Shown here piece by piece: positions 44,320 through 53,213 of a stretch of DNA of 64,000 nucleotides. The stretch is from Actinocatenispora sp963815125. GTDB taxonomy: Bacteria > Actinomycetota > Actinomycetes > Mycobacteriales > Micromonosporaceae. The stretch spans positions 31,672 through 95,671 of the forward strand of contig CAWFFM010000013.1 of NCBI GenBank assembly GCA_963815125.1. Direction: 5' to 3'. The position numbers and the translations under genes were made by a program. Positions within the stretch are counted from its first letter, which is position 1. Every line of letters begins with the position of its first letter. The notes under the pieces are model-generated. The model was not told where the DNA came from, did not search any database, and saw only the letters and a list, made by a program, of their open reading frames with translations.

Positions 44320-47273
44320 CGCCGTCCTCCCCGTGCCGCGCGGCGTCGCGCCATCCGGTCGTCCACCCGGCGCAGGTCCGGTGCCGCGGGGCCGGGCGTA
44401 CCGGCCAGGAACCGGGCCTGCGCGGCGACCGTCGGATATTCGAACATCCGGGCCAGCGGGATCCGTACGGACAGCTCCGCTTCCAGTCGCTGTTGCACCC
44501 GGGCCAGCAGCAGTGAATGGCCGCCCAGGTCGAAGAAGTTCTCGTCGGTACCGACCGCTGCCACGCCCAGCTCCGCGCACCACGCCGCGGCGACCGAACG
44601 CTCCACCGGATCGTCCGGCGTGGGATGTGCGGCCGACCCGGGCGGCGCGGGATCGGGCAGCGCCCGTACGTCGAGCTTCCCGGTCGGTGTCGTCGGCAGC
44701 TCGTCGAGCAGTACGACCGCCTGCGGCACCATGAAGTGTGGCAGGCGTTGCGCCAGCGCCCGTACCAGTTCCTGCGGGCGGACCGTGCCGTCGGCCGGCC
44801 GTACGTAGCCGACCAGCCGGCCGTCCCGGGCCACCGCGGCGGCCTGCGCGACCTGCGGCAGACCGGCCAGGGCCGCCTCGATCTCCCCCAGTTCGACCCG
44901 GTAGCCGCGGATCTTCACCTGCCGGTCCACCCGGCCCAGGTGCAGCAGCGCCCCGTCGGGCTGCCGGCAGCCCAGGTCGCCGGTACGGTGCTCGCGCACC
45001 CCGGCGCCGCGGTCGGTGAACCCGCCACCATCGGCGTACCCGGTGGCCACGTGCCGGCTGCGGACCACGATCTCGCCGGTCAGCGCCGCCGGTGTGCCGT
45101 CCGGCGCGCACAGCCGTACCTCGATGCCGGCCAGCGGATGCCCGACCGGCAGCCGCGTACCGATCTGCTGGTCGGCGGGCACGTGGTGCTGGGTGATGAA
45201 ACTGATCTCGGTGGCGCCGTAGCCGTTGACGAACACCCCGTCCGGCGCGAAGTGCCGCCGGTACGCGGCCACATCGTGCGGGGTGACCTCCTCGCCGCCG
45301 AGCAGCACCGCCCGGATCCCGGGCAGCCGTCCGTCCGCGCCGAGCACCTCGACCAGGTGCCGGTACACCGTCGGGGTGGAGTGGTAGACGCTCACCGCCC
45401 GCTCCGCCAGCACCTCGGCCAGCTCGGTCATCCCCCGACCGCGTACGTCGACCGGCACCGCAGCGGCGCCGGACAGCACCGCCGAGTACATGTCGGTGAC
45501 GGCCATGTCGAAGCTGAACGAGGACAGCACCGCGACCCGGTCGGCCGGGCAGATCCGGAAGTTGCCGATGTGGTTGGTGGCGGCGAACAGCAGGTTCCGG
45601 TGGTTCTGCACGACGCCCTTCGGCGTACCGGTCGACCCGGAGGTGTACAGCACGTACGCCTCGCTGTCCGGCGTGGTCCCGTCCGCCACCCGCAGCGGCG
45701 CGTCGCCCAGCGCGGTGACGTCCAGCATCCGCGCGGCAGGCACCTGCGCGCACAGCGCCTGCCCCAACGACCAGGTACCGGCGTCGGCCAGTAGCACCTC
45801 GGCGCCGGAGTGGCGCAGCATGGCGGCCAGCCGGTCCGCCGGGTACGCCGGATCCAGCGGAACGTACGACGCGCCCGCGGCGAGCACACCGAGCATCGCG
45901 GCGACGGGCCGTACACCGTGCCCGAGCAGCAGCGCCACCCGCGTGCCCGCCGCCCCGGTCAGCGCCCGGGCCACCCCACCGGCCGCACCGGCGAGCTGCC
46001 GGTAGGTCAGGCTGCCGTCGTCGGCGAGGACCGCCGGCCGGTCCGGGTGCCGCGCCACCTGCTCGGCGAAACGTTCCGGTACGCATCCTGCCGGCGACAC
46101 CCGCCGGAAGTCCGGGTGCGCCCGGTGTGCGGCGGCGAGGTCCGGTGCCACCGTGCGTTCCAGCGCCACGGTGGCCGGCACCGATCCGGTACGCAACGTC
46201 GCGGCCAGGTCCTCGGCCAGGCACCGGGCCAGGCCGGCGTCCACCACGCGGTGGTCGTAGCAGAGCCGGATCCCGTGCGGCCCGACCAGTACCGCGAGGT
46301 CACCGGGCCACCAGCATTCGCCGAGTGGCACACCCACCGTCGACGGCATGCCGAGCGCGAGGTCGAGCAGTACCTCGTCGGTGACGCCCGGTACCAGCAG
46401 GTCCGCGCCGACCAGCGCCACGTTCCAGGCGGCCCGGCCGGGTTCCACGCCGGTGAACAGTTCCCGGTCCGGCAGCCCGGCGTGCGCGACGACCTCGGCC
46501 AGGTCACCGCCGGCGGAGCGCAGCACGGTGCCGCGTGCGCTGACCGGATCGTCGCGGTGCGCCGCGACCGGCAGGCCGAGCAGGAAATCCGCGACGCCGG
46601 TGTAGCGGCGCAGTACCGCCCGCAGCGCAACCTCGACCTGCGCGGTGTCCGACGGGTCGGCCGTCACCGGCAACATCCTGTCCGCGCCGTGGCCGCGTTG
46701 TACGGCCCGGCCCGGGGCCAGGTCCACCGTCCCGGCCGGCGCGCTGAGCCGGTCGCGCCACCAGTCCCGGTCGGCGTCGTCGTCGACACCGGTACGGGCC
46801 GGCACCGCCGGGCGGCCCAGCACCTCGGCCCACAGTGCCGCCAGACTCAGGTGGTCCACTGTGGACTCCGGTACGGCGAGCAGCAGTACGTGGTGGCCGT
46901 CCTGCGGGTAGAGCCGGGCCCGCAGCAGCGGTCCGGTGCCGAGGTCGACCGGTTCGCGGGCGGCGGCCAGCATCGCGGCGTCGAGTTCCGCCGCCGGGAC
47001 CCGTACCGTCCCGAAGTCCATCACCGGCGCCAGCGCGACCGGCTGCGGCTCGCCGGCCACCACCCGGAATCCGGTACACAGCGCGGGATGCCGGGCGACC
47101 AGCGCGGTCAACCGGTCGGCGAGCCGGTCCACCACGACACCGTCGATCCGGGCCGCCCGGGCCAGCGGCACCCGGCTACCGCCGTGCATCGTGGCGAGCA
47201 GCCATGCCGACCGCTGCCACACATCGGCGAGGACCGGGACGGCCGGACCGCTGGGAGCTGCCGGCGCGCTCAT
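44316..47273 (-). CDS. NRPS module: degenerate condensation, adenylation and carrier domains
   Basis: A 985-residue C-A-T module. The condensation-like domain (about 1-410) has VPESTVDHLS in place of HHxxxDG, losing both histidines. The adenylation domain is complete: YVLYTSGSTGTPKG, VNGYGATEISF, HRTGDLGCRQPDG, GRVDRQVKIRGYRVELGEIE and TPTGKLDVRAL. The carrier domain has FFDLGGHSLLLARVQQ. No thioesterase or docking domain was noticed. The start and stop overlap both neighbours by ATGA, so it is co-translated with them. The activated amino acid cannot be told from my reading of the pocket. Confidence 0.92.
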   Translation of the reverse strand: MSAPAAPSGPAVPVLADVWQRSAWLLATMHGGSRVPLARAARIDGVVVDRLADRLTALVARHPALCTGFRVVAGEPQPVALAPVMDFGTVRVPAAELDAAMLAAAREPVDLGTGPLLRARLYPQDGHHVLLLAVPESTVDHLSLAALWAEVLGRPAVPARTGVDDDADRDWWRDRLSAPAGTVDLAPGRAVQRGHGADRMLPVTADPSDTAQVEVALRAVLRRYTGVADFLLGLPVAAHRDDPVSARGTVLRSAGGDLAEVVAHAGLPDRELFTGVEPGRAAWNVALVGADLLVPGVTDEVLLDLALGMPSTVGVPLGECWWPGDLAVLVGPHGIRLCYDHRVVDAGLARCLAEDLAATLRTGSVPATVALERTVAPDLAAAHRAHPDFRRVSPAGCVPERFAEQVARHPDRPAVLADDGSLTYRQLAGAAGGVARALTGAAGTRVALLLGHGVRPVAAMLGVLAAGASYVPLDPAYPADRLAAMLRHSGAEVLLADAGTWSLGQALCAQVPAARMLDVTALGDAPLRVADGTTPDSEAYVLYTSGSTGTPKGVVQNHRNLLFAATNHIGNFRICPADRVAVLSSFSFDMAVTDMYSAVLSGAAAVPVDVRGRGMTELAEVLAERAVSVYHSTPTVYRHLVEVLGADGRLPGIRAVLLGGEEVTPHDVAAYRRHFAPDGVFVNGYGATEISFITQHHVPADQQIGTRLPVGHPLAGIEVRLCAPDGTPAALTGEIVVRSRHVATGYADGGGFTDRGAGVREHRTGDLGCRQPDGALLHLGRVDRQVKIRGYRVELGEIEAALAGLPQVAQAAAVARDGRLVGYVRPADGTVRPQELVRALAQRLPHFMVPQAVVLLDELPTTPTGKLDVRALPDPAPPGSAAHPTPDDPVERSVAAAWCAELGVAAVGTDENFFDLGGHSLLLARVQQRLEAELSVRIPLARMFEYPTVAAQARFLAGTPGPAAPDLRRVDDRMARRRAARGGRR

Positions 47274-48607
47274 TCGCCGGCCAGCAGCACCCGCGCCACG
47301 TCCTCGGCGTCCCGTACCGGATGTGTGGCGTCGAGCTCCAGGAACGGGTACTCGCCGGCCCGGTAGGTGCCCGAACCGTGCACCACGATGTCGCGGCCGG
47401 GCGCGACCAGACCACGCTCCAGCGCGTTGAGTACCCCGGTGAGTGCCATCACCAGCGACCATTCCCGCAGGACACGCGGATCGGCGGGCAGCTGCCGGTC
47501 GGTGGTCGACAGCCAGGACGCGAGCGCCGGGTAACGCTGCAGGCATTCGTACAGCGACACCACGATGCCATCGCCGCCGTGCCGTTCGATCAGCGTGTTC
47601 ATCGCCGGTGAGGTGGCCGGCCGGTGCGTGTAGAAGGTGGGGTCGAGGACCTCCGCCGGATCGTACGTCGCCGCCGGGAACCGCGGATCGTCGTCCTGCA
47701 CGTACAGGCCACTGGCCGGGTCGTGGCGGAACTCCGGCAGGTGCGCGCGGTCGAAGTCGCCGTGGGCCAGGTTGACCACCATGTCGGGCGCACCCAGGTG
47801 CTGGACGAGCAGGAATCCCGGCCGGTCGGCGGCAGCCGCGGCACCGTCACGTTCCAGCAGGTCCCGACCCAGGTTGTAGCCGAGCAGGCCGAACGCGCTG
47901 GACACCGCGTGCGCGTGCACCCGGGGTGCGCTGCCCGGCGTCGGATCGACGTCGTGCTCGAAGAACGCCCGCGCCGCGTCGGCGATCAGGTAGTTGTCCA
48001 GAGCGAGCGAGTACCAGACGTTCGCGTACAGCTTGCCGGCGTAGGTGTCCACGAACTCGCGACCGATCGCCTTGACATCCTCGGCGTTCGCCCCGTCGTA
48101 CAGGAAGACCGGGTTACGTGCCGGGTCCGGCCCACCGCCACGCAGCTTGCTGCGACAACCCGCCGGCGCGATGATCGCCACCCGCAGCTCCTCGCCGGTG
48201 ACCAGACCACAGTCGACCGCCCGCTGTACCGCGTCGCGCAGCGCACTGCCCTTGTTCGCCGAGGTCGGCGAGAAGATCAGGACCGGTTCCCCGGTACGCC
48301 GGATGTACTCCACCGCACGCGCCACGATCAGCAGCGACGCCAGGGTCTTGGTGGTACGGGTACCGGGATTGCGGGTCAGGTCCAGCAGCATCACCCGACC
48401 GCTGTCGTGGTCGGCCAGGTGCCACCAGCGGGCCTCCGCGACGGCGAAGAACTCCCGCATCTTCGCGTCCAGCTCGGGCAACTGGAAGCCGGGCGAGAAC
48501 GCGTACTGGTCGGTGACCGGTGCGGTGTCCTCGATGCGGTCGGCGATCACTGCCGGCAGCCGGTCGTAGTAGTCGAGTATCAGGTTGCGGCTGGGTGGGT
48601 TCGACAT
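47270..48607 (-). CDS. Probable PLP fold-type II-like enzyme of unknown reaction
   Basis: A 445-residue soluble protein. Lys87 (PGTRTTKTLASLL) followed by FSPTSANKGSALRDAV resembles the lysine and the SGNTG-type loop of threonine synthase/cysteine synthase relatives. LVQHLGAPDMVVNLAH and a C-terminal GIVVSLYECL segment have no motif I can name; it may be a DUF6002-type protein. It is encoded between an NAD-dependent dehydrogenase and the NRPS gene. By analogy with SbnA/SbnB the pair could make an unusual amino acid for the module (inference). Confidence 0.6.
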   Translation of the reverse strand: MSNPPSRNLILDYYDRLPAVIADRIEDTAPVTDQYAFSPGFQLPELDAKMREFFAVAEARWWHLADHDSGRVMLLDLTRNPGTRTTKTLASLLIVARAVEYIRRTGEPVLIFSPTSANKGSALRDAVQRAVDCGLVTGEELRVAIIAPAGCRSKLRGGGPDPARNPVFLYDGANAEDVKAIGREFVDTYAGKLYANVWYSLALDNYLIADAARAFFEHDVDPTPGSAPRVHAHAVSSAFGLLGYNLGRDLLERDGAAAAADRPGFLLVQHLGAPDMVVNLAHGDFDRAHLPEFRHDPASGLYVQDDDPRFPAATYDPAEVLDPTFYTHRPATSPAMNTLIERHGGDGIVVSLYECLQRYPALASWLSTTDRQLPADPRVLREWSLVMALTGVLNALERGLVAPGRDIVVHGSGTYRAGEYPFLELDATHPVRDAEDVARVLLAGE

Positions 48608-48633
48608 CGTCGGCGTTCCTCCCGGAGGTCTGG

Positions 48634-49701
48634 TCATGGCAGGCGAAGGCGGCTGCGCAGCTCGGCCAGTTCCTCCGCGGCGGCTATCACGTCCTGGATG
48701 ATGAACCCCTCGGACAACAGCCGTCCAACGATGCCCGGTACGGCAGCGGTGCCGACGAACTCGACCCGGTCCGGACCGATCCTGATCCCGTCGGCCCCGG
48801 CGGCCCGTTCGTTGAACCGGGTGGCGTCCTGTTCGGTCAGGCCGGGCGGCAGGTCCAGCGTCAGCCGACCGCCGGTGACGCGTACCGGGTAGCCGCCGGG
48901 CCGACCGGACGGGCCGGGCAGGTTGGTGGCGATGTCCCGGCCGGCCAGCAGATCGGCCAGGAAGCGGGCGGCCACGTACCCGGTGACCTGGTTGAGGCTG
49001 GCCCGCTCGGCACGACGTTGCGCGGCGAGCAGATCCCCGACGCCGCTGACCTCGGCGTCGTCCAGCCAGGCCCGTGCCTCGTCGTGCGGGTCCCGGGGGG
49101 CGTGCAGATGTACATGGTGTGCCAGCAGCCGCAGCTGTGCGCCCGGTGCGCAACCCAGCGCGGCGCGCAGGCTCGCGGCGAGGGTGGCGATGTTGCCCAG
49201 GCCGCAGAACACCGGCAGACCGAGCCGGTGCAGCAGCGGGTTCACCGCATCCGGGAAACACGCGTTGACCAGCAGCGCGTCCGGTGCGCTGCGACGTATC
49301 GCCCGAGCGGTCTCGACCACCAGTCGGGCCTGCAACGGCAGCGTGACACCGAGACCGACGGCGGCCACCAGCTCGGTCCATCGGGACGGCGCGGACCGGC
49401 CCTCCCACGGCGACTGCAGCGAGGCGCACTGCACAACCACCCGCGGCGCGGTGACGTGCAGTATCTCGTCGAGCTGGTCGCCGTCGGACAGTTCGGCGGA
49501 GCTGCCGGTGAAGGTGACCGGACGTTCGGCGGCGACCGCCCGGGTGGTGGCCAGGCAGGTCAACTGGTCGACGGCCACCCGGTTACGGGCCAGTACCGCC
49601 ACGGCGACAGGCTGGTCCGCGCAGACGGCCAGGGAGTGGCAGAGTGCCTGCGCCAACGAACCGCTACCGATGACGAGAAGATCGACCGGCATCCGGGTCA
49701 C
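48634..49701 (-). CDS. NAD(P)-binding Rossmann-fold dehydrogenase-like protein
   Basis: A 355-residue protein with an N-terminal dinucleotide fold (VDLLVIGSGSLAQALCHSL) and a segment LLVNACFPDAVNPLLHRLG reminiscent of malate/opine-type dehydrogenases. The C-terminal half is a mixed domain with HHVHLHAPRDPHDEARAW. First gene of the four-gene operon, 26 bp upstream of the PLP-like gene. GTG 49701 or ATG 49692 may be the start. The substrate is unknown. Confidence 0.65.
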   Translation of the reverse strand: MTRMPVDLLVIGSGSLAQALCHSLAVCADQPVAVAVLARNRVAVDQLTCLATTRAVAAERPVTFTGSSAELSDGDQLDEILHVTAPRVVVQCASLQSPWEGRSAPSRWTELVAAVGLGVTLPLQARLVVETARAIRRSAPDALLVNACFPDAVNPLLHRLGLPVFCGLGNIATLAASLRAALGCAPGAQLRLLAHHVHLHAPRDPHDEARAWLDDAEVSGVGDLLAAQRRAERASLNQVTGYVAARFLADLLAGRDIATNLPGPSGRPGGYPVRVTGGRLTLDLPPGLTEQDATRFNERAAGADGIRIGPDRVEFVGTAAVPGIVGRLLSEGFIIQDVIAAAEELAELRSRLRLP

Positions 49702-50078
49702 CGTTCCGGCCGGTGTCGCAGCGCGAGCGGGCCGCTCATCAGCGGTTCTCTTCGGGACGGGTACGGGTTGCGATTCCTTTCGCGCCGACGTACGCCACGC
49801 AGCACCGTCCCAGGGTTTCCGGCAGGAGATCTCGGGTGCAGAGAGAACCCGTCCCCAGCGGTCCTCGCCCGGGTCAGGGGGATGCTAACAACGGCGTCAG
49901 GCAAAGGGAAGCTACCCCGGGTCGGCCAGGCTCCCGGAATGGAACTCATCGGCAACCTCCGGTACCGAACAGAAAGTCGCGGTACCCGCCCTCCCGGAAC
50001 GGGCACCGCGACAGCAGATCCTGACCCGACCGTCGGCGGCCACGCGGTCTGGCATGCCCGCCGGCCCACGGTCGGGCG
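49702..50078 (-). promoter_or_regulatory. Intergenic region upstream of the NRPS operon
   Basis: No credible gene is seen in 377 bp. It should contain the promoter of the minus-strand NRPS operon; a GTTAGCATC element near 49880 (minus strand) is the most AT-rich part. It also contains the end of the CHAP transcript. No strong inverted repeat was noticed. Confidence 0.3.
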
Positions 50079-50867
50079 TCAACAGTTCGGCGCGACCTGA
50101 CCGTCCGATCCGGTGTAGACGTAGGCGTCCGAGACGTACTGGCCGGGCGCCAGCCGGTCCCACAGCGTGGTCGTCCCGTACGTGCCGGTCACGCTGTCGC
50201 CGTTGGTCTGGCACTGGATGGTGAACACCTGCCCGTCGGCGAGCGACCCGACGACCGAGCCACTGACCGACGGCGTGGACCGGATGTTGAGGCTGACCCC
50301 ACCGGAGTGCACCGTGCCGGTCACCCCGCCGCTGCCCGGGTTACCGACGTGCAGGAAGTGCAGCCCGGAGGTGGACACCCAGTGCTGGTCGTAGGCGAAG
50401 CTGACCCAGTTGTAGTCCTCGATCAGCACCTGACTGCCGGACACCTGCATCACGTACGCCACGTGCCCGTACGCGCCGACCCCGCCGACACCGGGATCGA
50501 ACTGCGCGACCGACCCACGGGTCGGGTTGCTGTCCACCGCGAACCCGGCGGCCCGCGCCGCGCTGTCCCAGTTCTCCGCGTTTCCCCAGTGCTGGCCACC
50601 GTACGAGTTGTTGAACGGCACGCCGTTGTCGTTGTTGAGCCGCCATGCCACGAAGCTGGTGCATTCGCGGGTGTAGAAGTTCCACTGGTCGACCTGGTCG
50701 GGCGAACTGGTGCGGTAGATGTAGTCGTCGCTGCCGATCGTCGCGGACGCCGAACCTGCCGGTACCAGCAGCAGAGCGGCAACGAACGCCGCGAACGCCA
50801 CCAGTACACTGCGCAGTACGACCGCCGGTCTGATCTTGACAGAGCGCCGCAGAACGGTACGTGTCAT
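50079..50867 (-). CDS. Secreted CHAP-domain protein with SH3-like C-terminus
   Basis: A 262-residue exported protein: a basic N-terminus, hydrophobic stretch (VLVAFAAFVAALLLVPAG) and SASA cleavage region. The CHAP domain has Cys in RECTSFVAWRLN and His in GAYGHVAYVMQV, the amidase/peptidase pair that cuts peptidoglycan. The C-terminal part (GVSLNIRSTPSVSGSVVGSL onward) is a bacterial SH3-like wall-binding domain. It probably remodels the cell wall or lyses competitors' walls. It is transcribed alone. Confidence 0.92.
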   Translation of the reverse strand: MTRTVLRRSVKIRPAVVLRSVLVAFAAFVAALLLVPAGSASATIGSDDYIYRTSSPDQVDQWNFYTRECTSFVAWRLNNDNGVPFNNSYGGQHWGNAENWDSAARAAGFAVDSNPTRGSVAQFDPGVGGVGAYGHVAYVMQVSGSQVLIEDYNWVSFAYDQHWVSTSGLHFLHVGNPGSGGVTGTVHSGGVSLNIRSTPSVSGSVVGSLADGQVFTIQCQTNGDSVTGTYGTTTLWDRLAPGQYVSDAYVYTGSDGQVAPNC

Positions 50868-51030
50868 GGCTTCTCCTCAGCCCTGTGGACAAACGGGGAC
50901 CAACACGTCCACGCGCTGAGACTAGAGTTCCGCCAAAAAACAGTCAAGACGCCCCTTTTCCCTGCTCACCCCCACCAACACAGCCCCACCCCCACTCCAC
51001 CCCATCCCCACTCCACCCCCCGCCCCGTGC

Positions 51031-51173
51031 GCATTTTCCCCGAATTACCGCTTTATCCAGTTATCCACAACGACCATTCCGGGAAAATGCACCATTCAGC
51101 ACCATGCTCTGGGTCATTTTCCCCGAATGTACGATCCGCTGAAAAGTACATAAGCACCTTTCGGGGAAAATGC
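51031..51173. repeat. Four alternating copies of a CATTTTCCCCGAAT motif
   Basis: The motif occurs forward at 51031-51046, reversed at 51076-51090, forward at 51114-51130 and reversed at 51160-51173, each copy about 14-16 bp. It thus forms two successive inverted-repeat pairs. It lies 160-310 bp upstream of the CHAP gene and 490-630 bp upstream of the ada-type gene. It could be an operator array or the stems of RNA hairpins. The flanking 50941-51030 is C-rich with CCCCAC runs. Confidence 0.75.
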
Positions 51174-51272
51174 CCTCGCCTCCAGGCCAGGTTGCCGCGC
51201 GAGACGGCGATGCTGGAGCGACCGGCGACCCCACTGCCTCCCCGCGCGGGGCGCAGGGGCACCCCACCTAAT

Positions 51273-51600
51273 GCGATGGCGCAGCCGAGCCACCTTGGTT
51301 ACGGTCCCGCGCACGGCAACCCCACCTGAATAAACGCGATGGCGTAGCCGAGCCCCCACTGGTCACGGTCCCGCGCACGGCAACCCCACCTGAATAAACG
51401 CGATGGCGAAGCCGAGCCCCACTGCCAACGGTCCCGCGCGGGGCGCGGGACACCCCACCCGGACCGTCACGCGATGGCGTAGCCGGCGCGCTCGGCCGCA
51501 GAAGCCCGAGGAGGCGAGCCGAAGGCGAAGCCCCCGCAGGGCTTCAACAGGCCGATCAAGCGCCGGCGAAGCCAGCGCCCGCCGAACGAGCGAAGCGAGA
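51273..51600. repeat. Direct repeats of about 63 bp followed by GCGAAGC-rich sequence
   Basis: GATGGCGNAGCCG recurs at 51275, 51338, 51402 and 51473. The first units share most of a 63-64 bp period including CGGTCCCGCGCACGGCAAC and CCCACCTGAATAAACGC; the last spacing is 71 bp. Beyond it GCGAAGC-type motifs recur (for example GAACGAGCGAAGCGAGAG). No gene is supported here. Confidence 0.8.
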
Positions 51601-51659
51601 GAGGCCATGTAACAGTCCGAAACCCGCGAGCCCTCACTCACCGCACCTGTCAGGATCGA

Positions 51660-53156
51660 GTGGTGAACGCGCTTCCGGACTTCGAACACTGCTACCGCGC
51701 AGTCGCCAGTCGGGACCCACGGTTCGACGGCTGGTTCTTCACCGCGGTCACCTCCACGCACATCTACTGCCGGCCGAGTTGCCCGGCGCAGACACCGAAG
51801 CGCCCGAACGTACGGTTCTACCGTTCTGCGGCGGCCGCGCAGCGCGCCGGTTTCCGGGCGTGTCTGCGGTGCCGGCCGGACGCGGCGCCGGGGTCACCGG
51901 AGTGGGATGTACGGGCGGACGTGGCGGGGCGCGCGATGCGGCTGATCGCGGATGGTCTGGTGGACCGGGACGGGGTGTCGGGGCTGGCCCGCCGACTCGG
52001 CTACACCGAACGTCACCTGCATCGGCTGCTGACCACGGAGGTCGGCGCCGGTCCGTTGGCGCTGGCCCGCGCGCAGCGGGCGCAGACGGCCCGGATCCTC
52101 ATCGAGACAACGGATCTGGGGTTGGCGGAGATCGCCTTCGCGGCCGGGTTCGGCAGCGTGCGGCAGTTCAACGACACGGTACGGGAGGTGTTCGGCCGGG
52201 CGCCGTCGGCGCTGCGGCAGGCCCGCCGGCCGGTGTCGGCGCAGTCGGCGGGCGAGGGCGCGACGACGGTGTCGTTGCGGCTGGCGTACCGGGAGCCGTT
52301 CGCGGGCACCGAGGTGATCGGTTTCCTGGCGGCCCGGGTGCTGCCGGGGGTGGAGCAGGTGGTCGACGGTACGTACCGGCGTGCGTTGCGGCTGCCGCAC
52401 GGTGTCGGTGTGGTGTCGTTGACGCCGGCGGACGGTTTCGTGTCGGCGTCGTTGCGATTGGCGGATCTGCGGGATCTTGCCCCGGCGGTGTCGCGGTGCC
52501 GCCGGCTGCTGGATCTGTCGGCGGACCCCGCGGCGGTGGACGCGGTACTGGCCGCGGATCCGGCACTGCGCGCGGATGTGGCGGAGCTGCCGGGGGTCCG
52601 GTTGGCGCGCAGCGTGGACGGTTTCGAGATGCTCTGCCGGGCGATCGTCGGGCAGCAGGTGTCGGTGGCGGCGGCCCGCCGGGTGCTGGGCAATCTGGCT
52701 ACGGGGGTGGGCGAGCCGCTGCCTACCGGCGCCGATGCGGCGGACCAGCTCACGCGCCTGTTCCCGACTGCCGCCGCGGTGGCGGACGCGCCGGACGAGC
52801 TGCTGCCGATGCCGGGGGCGCGGCGCAGGGCGGTGCGTACGGCGGCGGCCACGGTCGCGGACGGCAAGGTCGATCTGGACGGTGGTGAACCGGCGGAGGT
52901 GGCGGAGACGTTGTTGGCGCTGCCGGGGATCGGCCCGTGGACGGTGAACTATGTGGCGCTCCGGGCGCTGGGCGAGCCGGACGCGTTCCTGGAGACCGAT
53001 CTGGGGGTTCGGCGCGGCGCCGCCGCTCTGGGTCTGCCGGATCAGCCGAAGGAGCTGGCGGAGCGGGCCCGCGCGTTCCGCCCGTGGCGGTCGTACGCGG
53101 TGATCAGGTTGTGGCGGCAGGCGGCCCGCGCCGCCGGTCAGGCATCCGGCGGGTAG
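51660..53156 (+). CDS. Ada-AlkA fusion: methylation-responsive regulator and 3-methyladenine DNA glycosylase
   Basis: About 498 residues in three parts. The N-terminal Ada zinc domain has Cys37, Cys41, Cys68 and Cys71 (YCRPSCPA, CLRCRPD), where one cysteine takes methyl groups from phosphotriesters. An AraC-type helix-turn-helix follows (about 90-190, LARRLGYTERHLHRLLTTEV). AlkA N-terminal and HhH-GPD domains end the protein, with LPGIGPWTVNYVALRAL and Asp in FLETDLGVRRG. It removes alkylated bases and probably activates repair genes when methylated. GTG 51660 or 51663 is the start. It precedes ogt. Confidence 0.95.
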   Translation: MVNALPDFEHCYRAVASRDPRFDGWFFTAVTSTHIYCRPSCPAQTPKRPNVRFYRSAAAAQRAGFRACLRCRPDAAPGSPEWDVRADVAGRAMRLIADGLVDRDGVSGLARRLGYTERHLHRLLTTEVGAGPLALARAQRAQTARILIETTDLGLAEIAFAAGFGSVRQFNDTVREVFGRAPSALRQARRPVSAQSAGEGATTVSLRLAYREPFAGTEVIGFLAARVLPGVEQVVDGTYRRALRLPHGVGVVSLTPADGFVSASLRLADLRDLAPAVSRCRRLLDLSADPAAVDAVLAADPALRADVAELPGVRLARSVDGFEMLCRAIVGQQVSVAAARRVLGNLATGVGEPLPTGADAADQLTRLFPTAAAVADAPDELLPMPGARRRAVRTAAATVADGKVDLDGGEPAEVAETLLALPGIGPWTVNYVALRALGEPDAFLETDLGVRRGAAALGLPDQPKELAERARAFRPWRSYAVIRLWRQAARAAGQASGG

Positions 53157-53203
53157 CGGGCCGACAGGCTCCTGGAAGGTAGCGGGCCGACAGGCTCCTG
53201 GAG
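53152..53203 (+). repeat. Exact 26-bp tandem duplication across the ada stop codon
   Basis: The unit GGTAGCGGGCCGACAGGCTC plus six bases occurs twice in a row, at 53152-53177 and 53178-53203, differing only at the last base. The TAG stop of the Ada-AlkA gene is inside the first copy. The gap to ogt is thereby lengthened. Confidence 0.85.
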
Positions 53204-53213
53204 GGGTAAGGAC

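Noticed and set aside
42892..46224. A single 1110-residue ketosynthase protein
   Set aside because: The portion before 44319 is an off-frame reading of the NRPS gene; the ketosynthase begins at ATG 44319 after GGGGAGG.
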